The notes below the pieces were generated by a model. It had not been told where the DNA came from and searched no databases. It saw nothing but the letters and a program-made list of their open reading frames with translations. 64,000 bases of DNA from an uncultured Flavobacteriales bacterium (GTDB lineage: Bacteria > Bacteroidota > Bacteroidia > Flavobacteriales > Flavobacteriaceae). Positions 31,377-40,859 of this stretch are shown here, piece by piece. The position numbers and the translations under genes are program-made. Within the stretch, counting starts at the first letter, position 1. The number at the start of each line of letters is the position of its first letter. Location of the stretch: positions 1-64,000 of the forward strand of contig CAJWBA010000004.1 of NCBI GenBank assembly GCA_913020155.1, in the 5' to 3' direction.

Positions 31377-32180
31377 GTGGAAAGTTTAAAACCTTATTTT
31401 GAGTTTTATTTAAAATCAAGTATTCATGTAGCTTTGATGGTACTTTGCATGTATGAAATTTCAATTATTGAACTTCAATTATCACCTAAAATTGAGCTTA
31501 GAATATTTGTTTTTTCAGGAACTTTATTCGCTTACAATTTTATTAAATACAACAGTTTATTCTTAAATAAATTTAAAGGATCAAAACCAGCTTCAAAAGG
31601 AGTGCTTATTCTCAGCTGTTTGAGTCTAATTTCTTCAGGATATTTTTTTATTTTCTTGAATTCTCAAGAACAAGTAGTCGTAATAATTGCTTCATTTTTG
31701 TTTTGTTTGTACATAATGCCACTTTATCAAAAAAAAATCAATCTTAGAAATATTGAAGGACTAAAAATTCATATTGTTGCTTTGTGTTGGACTCTTGTCA
31801 GCTTCATTTTACCATTGATAAACTCCTTTGATATTTTCAATTTGTCCATATGGATTTTTATCCTGCAACGTTACCTTTGGATCATTTTAGCAATCCTGCC
31901 GTTCGAGATATTTGATTCTCAAACAGATTCCTTAAAGTTGGGTACAATCCCACAATCTTTAGGAGTTTCAAAAACAAAATTATTAGGCGTTTTATTGGGG
32001 TTAATTATTATTCTACTTTCTTTTTTAAACAGTTTAATTTTTTGGTTTGCGTATTTATTAATGGTGGTATTGTATGTTTATTTTCTTTGCACAACTTCAA
32101 TTCATCAATCCTCATATCGTAATCTTTTTTGGGTGGAAGCAGTTCCTTTTTTTGGGTTGCTTGTTTTGTATTTGTGTTGA
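31377..32180 (+). CDS. Polytopic membrane protein, possibly UbiA prenyltransferase-like (GTG start)
   Basis: Multiple TM segments; FEIFDSQTDSLKLGTIPQSLGVSKTKLLG resembles the second Asp-rich region of UbiA-like proteins. Confidence 0.5.
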   Translation: MESLKPYFEFYLKSSIHVALMVLCMYEISIIELQLSPKIELRIFVFSGTLFAYNFIKYNSLFLNKFKGSKPASKGVLILSCLSLISSGYFFIFLNSQEQVVVIIASFLFCLYIMPLYQKKINLRNIEGLKIHIVALCWTLVSFILPLINSFDIFNLSIWIFILQRYLWIILAILPFEIFDSQTDSLKLGTIPQSLGVSKTKLLGVLLGLIIILLSFLNSLIFWFAYLLMVVLYVYFLCTTSIHQSSYRNLFWVEAVPFFGLLVLYLC

Positions 32181-32204
32181 AAAAATTTATGAGTGTTTTA
32201 TTTT

Positions 32205-32531
32205 TTTTACATGCTCTTTTAGAGTTCAATTTTTACAATTTCATCAGATTTGTTTTATTCATAACGAACTCCCGAAAACCTTCTAATTGATGTCAGAACA
32301 GCAGAAGAATTTGAAGAGGCTTTCATAGCGGGAGCTCTAAACAGATCTGTTTTTTAGGATGGTTTTAAAGAAAAAATCGATGAATTGAAAAAGACGCTCC
32401 TATTTTTTTATTGCAGTTCTGGGAAGCGATGTAAAAAAGCCTATATTTAAATGAACTCTTTAGGTTTTAAAAAAATCCTTGATCTTGATGGAGGATATCT
32501 TGCATGGAAAAAGTTCAATCTTATTGAATAA
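32205..32531 (+). pseudogene. Rhodanese-like domain protein, degraded
   Basis: FLQFHQICFIHNELPKT / LLIDVRTAEEFEEAFIAGALNRSVF*DGFKEKIDELKKTLLFFYCSSGKRCKKAYI*MNSLGFKKILDLDGGYLAWKKFNLIE*; stops at 32355-32357 and 32448-32450 plus an upstream frameshift. Confidence 0.88.
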
Positions 32532-34542
32532 GTCCAGCTCTTCTCAATAATGCTTTTGGATCGGGTTCGGAACCTCTAAAACGTTTGTAAAGATCCATAG
32601 GGTGTTGTGTTCCCCCTTTTGAAAGTATGTGGTCGTGGAAGGCTTTTGCAGTTTGTTTATCAAAAACCCCTTTTTCTAAAAATAACTCAAAAGCATCAGC
32701 ATCCAATACTTCCGCCCACTTATAACTGTAATATCCTGCTGCATATCCTCCTTGGAAAATATGAGAAAAGGAAGTGCTCAAACAATTTTCTGCGATACTT
32801 GGAGTGAATTGTAATTTAGCAATTTGTTTTTTTTCATGTAAAGGAACAGAATCAATATTCATCACGTTTTCATCATGATAAGAAAGGTCCAAATATCCAA
32901 AGCTCAACTGTTGTAAAGTTTGCATCCCCTGTTGGAACTGGGCAGCATCTTTTATTTTTTGAACATACTGCATAGGAAGGGGTTCCTCAGTTTCAAAATG
33001 ATTTGCAAACAAGGAAAGAGCTTCTCCTTGATAGCACCAATTTTCTAAAATTTGACTCGGTAATTCAACAAAATCCCAAGACACACTTGTTCCGCTTAAG
33101 CTGCTATATTTGGTATTGGAAAGCATTCCATGTAAGGCATGTCCAAATTCATGAAAAAGAGTGGTCACTTCATTGAAGGTCAAAAGGGCTGGAGAAGTAT
33201 CTGTTGGTGGTGAGAAATTACAAACAATTGAGATATGGGGTCTATTTTTTTGGTTTTGGGATCGATAAGACGTCATCCAGGCTCCGCTTCTTTTTCCTTC
33301 ACGTGGGTGGAAATCTGCATACAATATTGCGTAATAGTCTCCAGCTTCATTCAAAACTTCATAACAGTCAACATCTTTATGATATCCCTTGATGGCATTA
33401 GATTTCTTAAAACGGAGTCCATAAAGCCGTTTTACAATTTCAAATAAACCGTTCAGTACCCTTGGTAGAGGAAAGTAAGGCTTCAAAACTTGATCATCAA
33501 AATCAAAAAGCTCTTGTTTTAGCTTTTCTGAAACATAGGCAGTATCCCATTTTTGTAGTTCAGTTAAATTGAGTTTATCTTTCGCAAATTGTTCCAGTTG
33601 TTCCCATTCTTTTTGAGCAAATGGAAGCGCATTTTGGTAAAGATCATCTAAAAATTCATTTACAATTTTTTTAGACTTAGCCATACGTTCTTCCAAAACA
33701 AAATCAGCATGAGATTTGTATCCCAATAAATTAGCCCGATCCTTTTTCAGAGAGATAAGTCTTAGGATGATTTCCTCATTGTTGTTTTCATTTTCTTGAA
33801 ACCCTTTTTTTCCAAAAGCACGACTCATTTTTTCCCTGAGATCTCGGTTATCTGCATGGGTGACAAAAGGAACGTAACTAGGGTAGTCAAGGGTAAAAAT
33901 CCAGCCTTTTTTCTTTTTCTCTTTGGCTAAATTTTCTGCAATTACAATGCTTGTCTTTGGTAAACCAGCTAGTTGTTCTTTTTGGGTAATATGAAGTTCA
34001 AATGCTTGACTGTCTGCCAAAACGTGTTCTCCAAATGTGAGACTTAATTGAGCTAATTCTACGTCAATTGCACGAAGTTTTTCTTTTTCTTTTGTAGATA
34101 AAAGTGCACCATTTCGAACAAAGCTTTTGTATTCTTTTTCAACGAGGGTATTTTGTTCTGGAGTAAGGTTCAGTTTTTCTTTCTGCTTATAAACGGTTTT
34201 AATTCGAGTAAACAAAATATCATTTAAACGGATGTCATTTTGGAACTTAGTTAGTAATGGAGCCGATTTTTGTGCTACCTCTTGAAGTTCAGTACTTGTT
34301 TTTGCACTATTTAAATTGAAAAGGATGCTGGTAATTATTCCCAGTTGTTCACCACTTTGATCCAAGGCCTCGAGTGTATTTTCAAAAGAAGTCAATTCGG
34401 TTTGGGTACAAATCTGATCGACTTCTTTTAATGTATTCTCAATTTCTATTTCGAGTGCTGGAATAAAATCAGCAGTTTTAATTTGGTCAAAAGGAGCACT
34501 TTGACGTAAAGTGTCAAAAGGGGTGTTAAGAATTTTTTTCAA
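32521..34542 (-). CDS. M3 family metallopeptidase (oligopeptidase A/Dcp-like)
   Basis: TTLFHEFGHALHGML (HExxH), SGTSVSWDFVELPSQILENW. Confidence 0.93.
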   Translation of the reverse strand: MKKILNTPFDTLRQSAPFDQIKTADFIPALEIEIENTLKEVDQICTQTELTSFENTLEALDQSGEQLGIITSILFNLNSAKTSTELQEVAQKSAPLLTKFQNDIRLNDILFTRIKTVYKQKEKLNLTPEQNTLVEKEYKSFVRNGALLSTKEKEKLRAIDVELAQLSLTFGEHVLADSQAFELHITQKEQLAGLPKTSIVIAENLAKEKKKKGWIFTLDYPSYVPFVTHADNRDLREKMSRAFGKKGFQENENNNEEIILRLISLKKDRANLLGYKSHADFVLEERMAKSKKIVNEFLDDLYQNALPFAQKEWEQLEQFAKDKLNLTELQKWDTAYVSEKLKQELFDFDDQVLKPYFPLPRVLNGLFEIVKRLYGLRFKKSNAIKGYHKDVDCYEVLNEAGDYYAILYADFHPREGKRSGAWMTSYRSQNQKNRPHISIVCNFSPPTDTSPALLTFNEVTTLFHEFGHALHGMLSNTKYSSLSGTSVSWDFVELPSQILENWCYQGEALSLFANHFETEEPLPMQYVQKIKDAAQFQQGMQTLQQLSFGYLDLSYHDENVMNIDSVPLHEKKQIAKLQFTPSIAENCLSTSFSHIFQGGYAAGYYSYKWAEVLDADAFELFLEKGVFDKQTAKAFHDHILSKGGTQHPMDLYKRFRGSEPDPKALLRRAGLIQ

Positions 34543-34559
34543 AAGAAAAAAGTGTTTTT

Positions 34560-35042
34560 TTAGTTTATGTTTTTAGCTGAATCCATCACTTTGGTCTTCA
34601 AAGATTCCTTGTATTCAACGATGGTTTGTTGTACTTCTTTGTCTGTACTTCCCAAAATTTGTGCTGCTAGTATACCTGCGTTTTTAGCACCATTCAAAGT
34701 AACTGTTGCAACAGGAACACCTCCAGGCATTTGTAATATTGATAAAACGGAATCCCAGCCATCGATAGAGTTGCTCGATTTTACAGGAACACCAATTACT
34801 GGGAGGGGACTAGTAGCGGCGATCATTCCAGGAAGATGTGCAGCGCCTCCAGCACCAGCAATAATAACTTGAATGCCTCTTTTATGAGCTTCTTGCCCGT
34901 AAGAAATCATTTTTTCAGGTGTGCGGTGAGCTGACACAATATCAACCTCTACCTTAATTTTAAATTTTTTGAGAATGTCAATTGCTTCTTGCATAACAGG
35001 AAGATCAGATTTACTTCCCATGATAATTCCAATTTTTGTCAT
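34560..35042 (-). CDS. purE: 5-(carboxyamino)imidazole ribonucleotide mutase
   Basis: IGIIMGSKSDLPVMQEA, SAHRTPEKM, IIAGAGGAAHLPGMIAA. Confidence 0.96.
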   Translation of the reverse strand: MTKIGIIMGSKSDLPVMQEAIDILKKFKIKVEVDIVSAHRTPEKMISYGQEAHKRGIQVIIAGAGGAAHLPGMIAATSPLPVIGVPVKSSNSIDGWDSVLSILQMPGGVPVATVTLNGAKNAGILAAQILGSTDKEVQQTIVEYKESLKTKVMDSAKNIN

Positions 35043-35043
35043 A

Positions 35044-36198
35044 TTATTTCGAGATTACTTGTATTGTCTTTTTAACGTTTTCAGCTATTTTCCTTGCTGT
35101 TTCAAGATCTTTGTTGATGATGGTTACATGCCCCATTTTTCTAAAAGGGCGAGTTTCTTTTTTACCGTAAATGTGGGGAGTAACTCCGGACATTTTCAAA
35201 ATGCTATTCATATGTTTGTAATGGACTGCTCCAGTATGTTTTTCGGCTCCCACTAAATTAACCATAACTCCCGAGACTTTATTTTCTGGATTTCCAAGGG
35301 GAAGATCAAGAATTGCTCTGATGTGTTGTTCGAATTGATCGGTGTAAGAAGTTTCTAGTGTAACATGTCCGCTATTGTGTGGTCTTGGTGCTACTTCGTT
35401 AACTAAAATATCTCCCGCCGCAGTTAAGAACAGTTCAACAGCAAGTAAGCCCACATGTTCAAAGGATTCGGAAACCTGAAGAGCAATATTTTTTGCTTTT
35501 TCAGTAATTTTTTTATCCAAACGCGTTGGATGTAAAACATATTCTACTTGATTTGCCTCTGGATGAAATTCCATTTCTACAGTCGGGTAAGCAACTACTT
35601 CACCCGAAGGATTCCTGCAAATGATTACAGCAAGCTCATGTGTGAATGATACTAGTTGTTCAGCTAAACAGGCAACTTTTGGAAGCTGAACAAGTTTCTC
35701 ATGATTTCTAATTACACTCACTCCATTTCCATCATATCCAAGCAAAGCGGACTTCCAAACAAAAGGAAAGTTTAAAGCCCCCGTTTCAACAGCATTTATT
35801 AGCTGATCAGTATTTTCAAAATTTTTATATTTTGCAGTAGGAATATCATGTTTGACATAAAAATCTTTTTGGGTACTCTTATTTTGAATAATCTCTAAGT
35901 TGGCAGCAGAGGGATAAACATCAACCCCTTCTTTTTCCAGTTTTTTTAATGCATCGAGATTTACATGTTCGATCTCAAATGTTAATACATCTACTTTTTT
36001 TCCAAAATTATAAACCGTTTGAAAGTCTTTAAAATCTCCAACTTCAAAGTAGTCACAAGCTAATCTGCATGGAGCTTCATCACTGGGATCAAGAACATGA
36101 GTTTTAATATCCCATTTACGAGTTGTGTAGAGTAACATTTTCCCCAATTGACCTCCGCCTAAAACACCTATGGTTTTGTGGGTTGAAAAAAAAGACAT
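35044..36198 (-). CDS. purK: 5-(carboxyamino)imidazole ribonucleotide synthase
   Basis: IGVLGGGQLGKML, ATP-grasp motifs, NEVAPRPHNSGHVTLE; ATG at 36198 (MSFFSTHKTIG) preferred. Confidence 0.95.
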   Translation of the reverse strand: MSFFSTHKTIGVLGGGQLGKMLLYTTRKWDIKTHVLDPSDEAPCRLACDYFEVGDFKDFQTVYNFGKKVDVLTFEIEHVNLDALKKLEKEGVDVYPSAANLEIIQNKSTQKDFYVKHDIPTAKYKNFENTDQLINAVETGALNFPFVWKSALLGYDGNGVSVIRNHEKLVQLPKVACLAEQLVSFTHELAVIICRNPSGEVVAYPTVEMEFHPEANQVEYVLHPTRLDKKITEKAKNIALQVSESFEHVGLLAVELFLTAAGDILVNEVAPRPHNSGHVTLETSYTDQFEQHIRAILDLPLGNPENKVSGVMVNLVGAEKHTGAVHYKHMNSILKMSGVTPHIYGKKETRPFRKMGHVTIINKDLETARKIAENVKKTIQVISK

Positions 36199-36303
36199 AA
36201 TTTTTTTTAACAAAAATACGCATATATCTTTGATATCTTTAATGGAAACACAAAAAGCACTTTAATTTGGGTATCTTTGTTTTCTTATAAATACTATTAC
36301 ACT

Positions 36304-36876
36304 ATGATTAACATTGTTCTTTTTGGTAAACCTGGAGCAGGTAAAGGTACCCAAGCAGAATTTTTAAAGAATCAATATGAATTGGTCCATATTTCGACTG
36401 GAGATATTTTCCGCTCGAACATAAAAAATGTTACCGATTTAGGAAAACTCGCTCAATCCTTCATGGATAAGGGAGATTTGGTTCCAGATTCTGTAACAAT
36501 AAAGATGTTAGAGGCTGAAGTTGAAAAAAACACAACGGGCAAAGGATTTATTTTTGATGGTTTTCCAAGAACTACAACTCAGGCAGATGCTTTGGATTTT
36601 TTTTTAAGTAAAAAAGAAATGCAAATCACTGCTACAATTGCTTTGGAAGTCTCTGATGATCAGTTGGTAGGGCGTTTACTTAAAAGGGGAAAAATGAGTG
36701 GTCGAACAGATGATCAAGACGAAGCCAAAATTAGAAATCGTTTTGAGGAATACAATAAAAAAACAGCACCTTTGCAGGAATTTTACTCAAATCAAAATAA
36801 ATTCTACAGCCTAAATGGTATTGGTTCAATCGAAGAAATTACTACTCGATTAAAATATATTATTGATCGTTTTTAA
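36304..36876 (+). CDS. adk: Adenylate kinase
   Basis: NIVLFGKPGAGKGTQAEFL, FDGFPRTTTQADALD, GRTDDQDEAKIRNRF; ATG at 36304. Confidence 0.95.
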   Translation: MINIVLFGKPGAGKGTQAEFLKNQYELVHISTGDIFRSNIKNVTDLGKLAQSFMDKGDLVPDSVTIKMLEAEVEKNTTGKGFIFDGFPRTTTQADALDFFLSKKEMQITATIALEVSDDQLVGRLLKRGKMSGRTDDQDEAKIRNRFEEYNKKTAPLQEFYSNQNKFYSLNGIGSIEEITTRLKYIIDRF

Positions 36877-36885
36877 GAACAAATT

Positions 36886-37902
36886 ATGACTGAGGGTAAT
36901 TTTGTGGATTATGTAAAGTTGTCTTTAACTTCTGGGAATGGAGGTAAAGGATCTGTTCATTTACATAGAGAAAAATACATTACCAAAGGAGGTCCCGATG
37001 GAGGTGACGGAGGAAGAGGTGGACATGTTAAATTAAGAGCAAATTCAAACCTATGGACTTTGTACACCTTCAAATTCAAGAAGCACTATTCGGCTGAGCA
37101 TGGTGGACACGGAAGTAAAAATAGAAGCTCAGGAGCACAAGGGGAAGACATTTACATTGATGTTCCTCTAGGGACAGTAATTAAAGATACTCAAACCGAA
37201 GAAGTAATCTGCGAAATTACAGAAAAAGGTCAGGAAGTAATAGTTGTAAAAGGAGGTTTAGGAGGTCGTGGAAATTGGCATTTCAAATCTTCCACAAGAC
37301 AAACTCCACGTTATGCTCAGCAAGGGATCAAAGGAGAAGAACGCCTAGTTACTTTAGAGTTAAAGCTATTGGCTGATGTTGGTTTAGTTGGATTTCCCAA
37401 CGCTGGAAAATCAACCCTTTTGGCTGCTTTGACCTCAGCAAAACCCAAGATTGCTGATTACGAGTTTACTACTTTAAAACCAAACCTAGGAATTGTTCAT
37501 TACCGCGACTTTAGATCTTTTTTAATGGCAGATATTCCGGGAATTATTGAAGGAGCAGCTCAAGGGAAAGGATTGGGACATTATTTTTTACGCCACATAG
37601 AGCGAAATTCTGTTTTATTGTATGTGATTCCTGCAGACACAAAGGATGTTAAAAAAGAATTTGAAATTTTAAGACGTGAACTTCAAGAATTTAATCCGGA
37701 GCTTTTGGATAAGCAATACATGATTGTGCTTACAAAATGTGATTTGCTAGACAGAGAACTTATAGAAGCATATGCGCTGGAAATGAAGCAGAGCTTCTCC
37801 AACATTCCTCACACAATGATTTCGTCAGTTAGTCAACTTAACCTTCAAGCTCTGAAGGATGAACTATGGGAAGTCCTGCTATTAGAGAATTCAATAGCCT
37901 AA
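36886..37902 (+). CDS. obgE: GTPase Obg/CgtA
   Basis: [55 protein letters not shown]. Confidence 0.97.
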   Translation: MTEGNFVDYVKLSLTSGNGGKGSVHLHREKYITKGGPDGGDGGRGGHVKLRANSNLWTLYTFKFKKHYSAEHGGHGSKNRSSGAQGEDIYIDVPLGTVIKDTQTEEVICEITEKGQEVIVVKGGLGGRGNWHFKSSTRQTPRYAQQGIKGEERLVTLELKLLADVGLVGFPNAGKSTLLAALTSAKPKIADYEFTTLKPNLGIVHYRDFRSFLMADIPGIIEGAAQGKGLGHYFLRHIERNSVLLYVIPADTKDVKKEFEILRRELQEFNPELLDKQYMIVLTKCDLLDRELIEAYALEMKQSFSNIPHTMISSVSQLNLQALKDELWEVLLLENSIA

Positions 37903-37910
37903 AAATCAGC

Positions 37911-38678
37911 ATGCTTCGATTACTCTTCGTTCATCTAATTTATTTTTCTATTTGGGTCGGTATTACTCGAGGGAAAACCCCTTTTGCGACCTATGAATTT
38001 TCAAAAGATCAGGCTTATCTTGATACATTAGCAATTTTACAAAATAATGACGACTCAAGGGATAATTTATTTACAATCATCAAATGGTCAACTCGGCACA
38101 AAGATTTTAAAACGGTAATAGCTTCTTTCAATAAACTAGTTGAAGCAGGTTATGGAACCGCAAATCTTCATAATAAATTAGCTGGAGCATATGGGATAAG
38201 AATCGATGAATTGAGTAAGATTAAAGCATTACACAATGTGAATTCAATGAAAACCAACTTCATAAAAGCATATCAATTAGATTCACTTAACTTACCAACT
38301 TTAGAAGCATTAGCTGGGATTTACACCAAATTACCACGATTTTTAGGAGGGGATTTTGAAAAAGCAAATAAATATGCCCAACTTCTTTTTGAAATCATCC
38401 CAGCAGAGGGCTTACTGGCCAAGGGTTTCGTATTAGAGTCTGAGGGTTATCGAGATGAGGCCACTGACAAATATCAAAGAGCGTTTGAAAAGCTAACTTT
38501 TTTGAACCCCTGCAATGTTCAAAAAAATGAAGTTTATTTTAAAAATAAAAGCAAAAATCTCAGTTATCAGATTGCAAGCTTGGGTTTAAAATTTAATTTG
38601 GACACTTCTAAATCCATTTGTGCTCTTGAATACTATCTGGACAGCTTTGACGCATACAGTAACCTCCCCAAAGAATGA
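37911..38678 (+). CDS. Secreted TPR-like protein of unknown function, apparently truncated at its C-terminus
   Basis: Signal peptide MLRLLFVHLIYFSIWVG; helical repeat character; in-frame coding-like sequence continues past the stop. Confidence 0.55.
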   Translation: MLRLLFVHLIYFSIWVGITRGKTPFATYEFSKDQAYLDTLAILQNNDDSRDNLFTIIKWSTRHKDFKTVIASFNKLVEAGYGTANLHNKLAGAYGIRIDELSKIKALHNVNSMKTNFIKAYQLDSLNLPTLEALAGIYTKLPRFLGGDFEKANKYAQLLFEIIPAEGLLAKGFVLESEGYRDEATDKYQRAFEKLTFLNPCNVQKNEVYFKNKSKNLSYQIASLGLKFNLDTSKSICALEYYLDSFDAYSNLPKE

Positions 38679-38799
38679 GTTTATTAAAAACTAGACCTTC
38701 TTCATAAAAAACAAAACAACAATGAGAAAGTGGAGTTAAATAAATCTTTAGCTCTAAAAATTAATCCTAAATTTAAGCCAGCTTTATATTTAAAATAAA
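38679..38799 (+). pseudogene. Untranslated former C-terminus of the upstream TPR-like gene
   Basis: Same frame after TGA 38676-38678: VY*KLDLLHKKQNNNEKVELNKSLALKINPKFKPALYLK*. Confidence 0.55.
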
Positions 38800-38807
38800 T
38801 TAGCTTC

Positions 38808-40172
38808 GTGAAAAAATTTCATTTTATCGCCATCGGGGGAAGTGCAATGCACAACCTTGCTCTTGCTCTTCATCAAAAAGGATTTGAGATTTCCGGAAGC
38901 GATGATACTGTTTTTGAACCTTCAAAATCTCGACTTGAAAAAGCAGGGATTCTTCCAGAAAAAACGGGATGGTTTTCTGAAAAAATTACAAAAAAAACTG
39001 ACGGCATTATTTTGGGTATGCATGCAAGGGCAGATAATCCTGAATTGCTCAGGGCCATTGAACTGGGCATAAAAATATATTCATATCCTGAGTTTTTATA
39101 TGAACAAGCCCAAGAAAAAACACGGGTTGTAATTGCAGGTAGTCATGGAAAAACAACCATTACATCCATGGTACTTCACGTATTGAATTATTGGGAGAGG
39201 GAGGTTGATTATATGATAGGCGCACAGTTAGAGGGTTTTGATACAATGGTTCATTTGACTGACGATAATGATTTCATGTTAATTGAGGGAGACGAATATC
39301 TTTCATCACCAATAGACCTTAGACCTAAATTTTTGTGGTATAAACCTCACGTAACTTTGATTTCCGGAATTGCCTGGGATCATATTAATGTTTTTCCGAC
39401 CGAAGAAAATTATGTTCAACAATTTAAAACCTATATTGATTCGATTGTTCCAGGTGGAGTTTTAGTTTACAACGAAGCGGATCCTGTTTTGGCACAACTC
39501 ACACAAGTTTCTGAAAATGCGATTCGTAAAGAAGGATACCATCTTCCAAATTATGAAATAAAAAAGGGGATTACTTTTTTGAAAACAGACGAAGGAGATT
39601 TACCCTTAGAAGTTTTTGGAGAACATAATTTATCCAATATTTCTGGAGCTCAATGGATATGCCAATTGATGGGTGTTGATCAAGCAGAATTTCTGGAAGC
39701 AATACCAAGTTTTAAAGGAGCATCCAAACGCTTAGAGAAAATAGGAGATAATGGTTCATCTTTTTTATTCAAAGATTTTGCACATGCTCCCAGCAAGGTT
39801 AAAGCTACTTCATTGGCAGTTGCACAACAATTTGAAGAACACCACAAAGTTTTTTGCTTGGAATTACACACCTACAGCAGCTTGAACCCCGAGTTTATAA
39901 GTCAATACAAGAACTCACTAAAATTAGCAGATGAGGCAATTGTTTTTTATGATCCTGAAGCTCTGAAAATCAAAAACGGCATACTGCTTTCTAAAGAAGA
40001 AATAAAAAAAGCTTTTGGAGATGAAAATATAATTGTATTCTCTGAGTCCAAAGAATTTTATAAATTCCTTGAAGAGCACAATTGGGATAAAAGTATACTC
40101 TTAATGATGAGTTCTGGAAACTATGGAGGTTTGAATTGGGAAATCCTCAGAAATTCTGTTCTTAATTTTTAG
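38808..40172 (+). CDS. mpl: UDP-N-acetylmuramate:L-alanyl-gamma-D-glutamyl-meso-diaminopimelate ligase-like (peptidoglycan synthetase), GTG start
   Basis: HFIAIGGSAMHNLALALHQKGFEISGSDD, VIAGSHGKTTITSMVLHVL. Confidence 0.9.
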   Translation: MKKFHFIAIGGSAMHNLALALHQKGFEISGSDDTVFEPSKSRLEKAGILPEKTGWFSEKITKKTDGIILGMHARADNPELLRAIELGIKIYSYPEFLYEQAQEKTRVVIAGSHGKTTITSMVLHVLNYWEREVDYMIGAQLEGFDTMVHLTDDNDFMLIEGDEYLSSPIDLRPKFLWYKPHVTLISGIAWDHINVFPTEENYVQQFKTYIDSIVPGGVLVYNEADPVLAQLTQVSENAIRKEGYHLPNYEIKKGITFLKTDEGDLPLEVFGEHNLSNISGAQWICQLMGVDQAEFLEAIPSFKGASKRLEKIGDNGSSFLFKDFAHAPSKVKATSLAVAQQFEEHHKVFCLELHTYSSLNPEFISQYKNSLKLADEAIVFYDPEALKIKNGILLSKEEIKKAFGDENIIVFSESKEFYKFLEEHNWDKSILLMMSSGNYGGLNWEILRNSVLNF

Positions 40173-40785
40173 TTTGATGATTCAAGTACAAGCACTCAAT
40201 GTTTTTAATAACTTGCGATTGAGAGTTAATCATTGCTTGTTTAGCTCTTTCTTGATCTTTTTTAATTTTATCTTGAGATATTTTATATTTTCCCAACCAA
40301 GAAGTTATTTCTATTCTAAAGCCAACAATGTAATTTAAAGCTGCCTCCATCCTAGGGTTACTTTCTTCAAGAATATATTTAGGTTGATCTCCCTCCATAA
40401 ATGAAGTCATTTCAATCAAACTTTGTTTTACACTTTGAGAATCTTCAGTTAAATAAATCTTCCCTCTCAAGTGGACTTTGAAATAATTCCAAGTAGGAAG
40501 TTGAGTAGTACTGTATTTTGATGGAGAAATGTAAGCTTCTGGTCCATGAAAAACAATCTCTAAATCGTGTTTAGAGTCTTTAAAATGTTCAATTTGTGGA
40601 TTAAATTTATCCAAATGTCCTACCAAAGTACCCAAAGCACCCTCAATCTTGTGAATCAAAGGAGTATGAGAACTTAGTGCTTTATTGTTGCTTGAGGTAA
40701 TTATGGTAGCCAGAGGATACATTTTGATTAGTTCTAACGCATTTTCGAAACGTTTTTCTTGGTGGTGTTTTGGAGGGTATTTCAT
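40162..40785 (-). CDS. FMN-binding negative transcriptional regulator, PaiB-like
   Basis: MKYPPKHHQEKRFENALELIKMYPLATIITS, WNYFKVHLRGKIYL; ATG at 40785 preferred. Confidence 0.82.
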   Translation of the reverse strand: MKYPPKHHQEKRFENALELIKMYPLATIITSSNNKALSSHTPLIHKIEGALGTLVGHLDKFNPQIEHFKDSKHDLEIVFHGPEAYISPSKYSTTQLPTWNYFKVHLRGKIYLTEDSQSVKQSLIEMTSFMEGDQPKYILEESNPRMEAALNYIVGFRIEITSWLGKYKISQDKIKKDQERAKQAMINSQSQVIKNIECLYLNHQTKN

Positions 40786-40859
40786 TACTTTAAAAGTTTT
40801 ATTTTTATAAACGAATTCGATTTGAAGGACAAGCCACAATGATAAACCAAACTAAAAAT

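Noticed and set aside
32355-32450. Possibility that in-frame TAG/TAA in the rhodanese region are recoded
   Set aside because: An additional frameshift upstream and ordinary use of TAA/TAG/TGA as stops in neighbouring genes make decay the simpler explanation.
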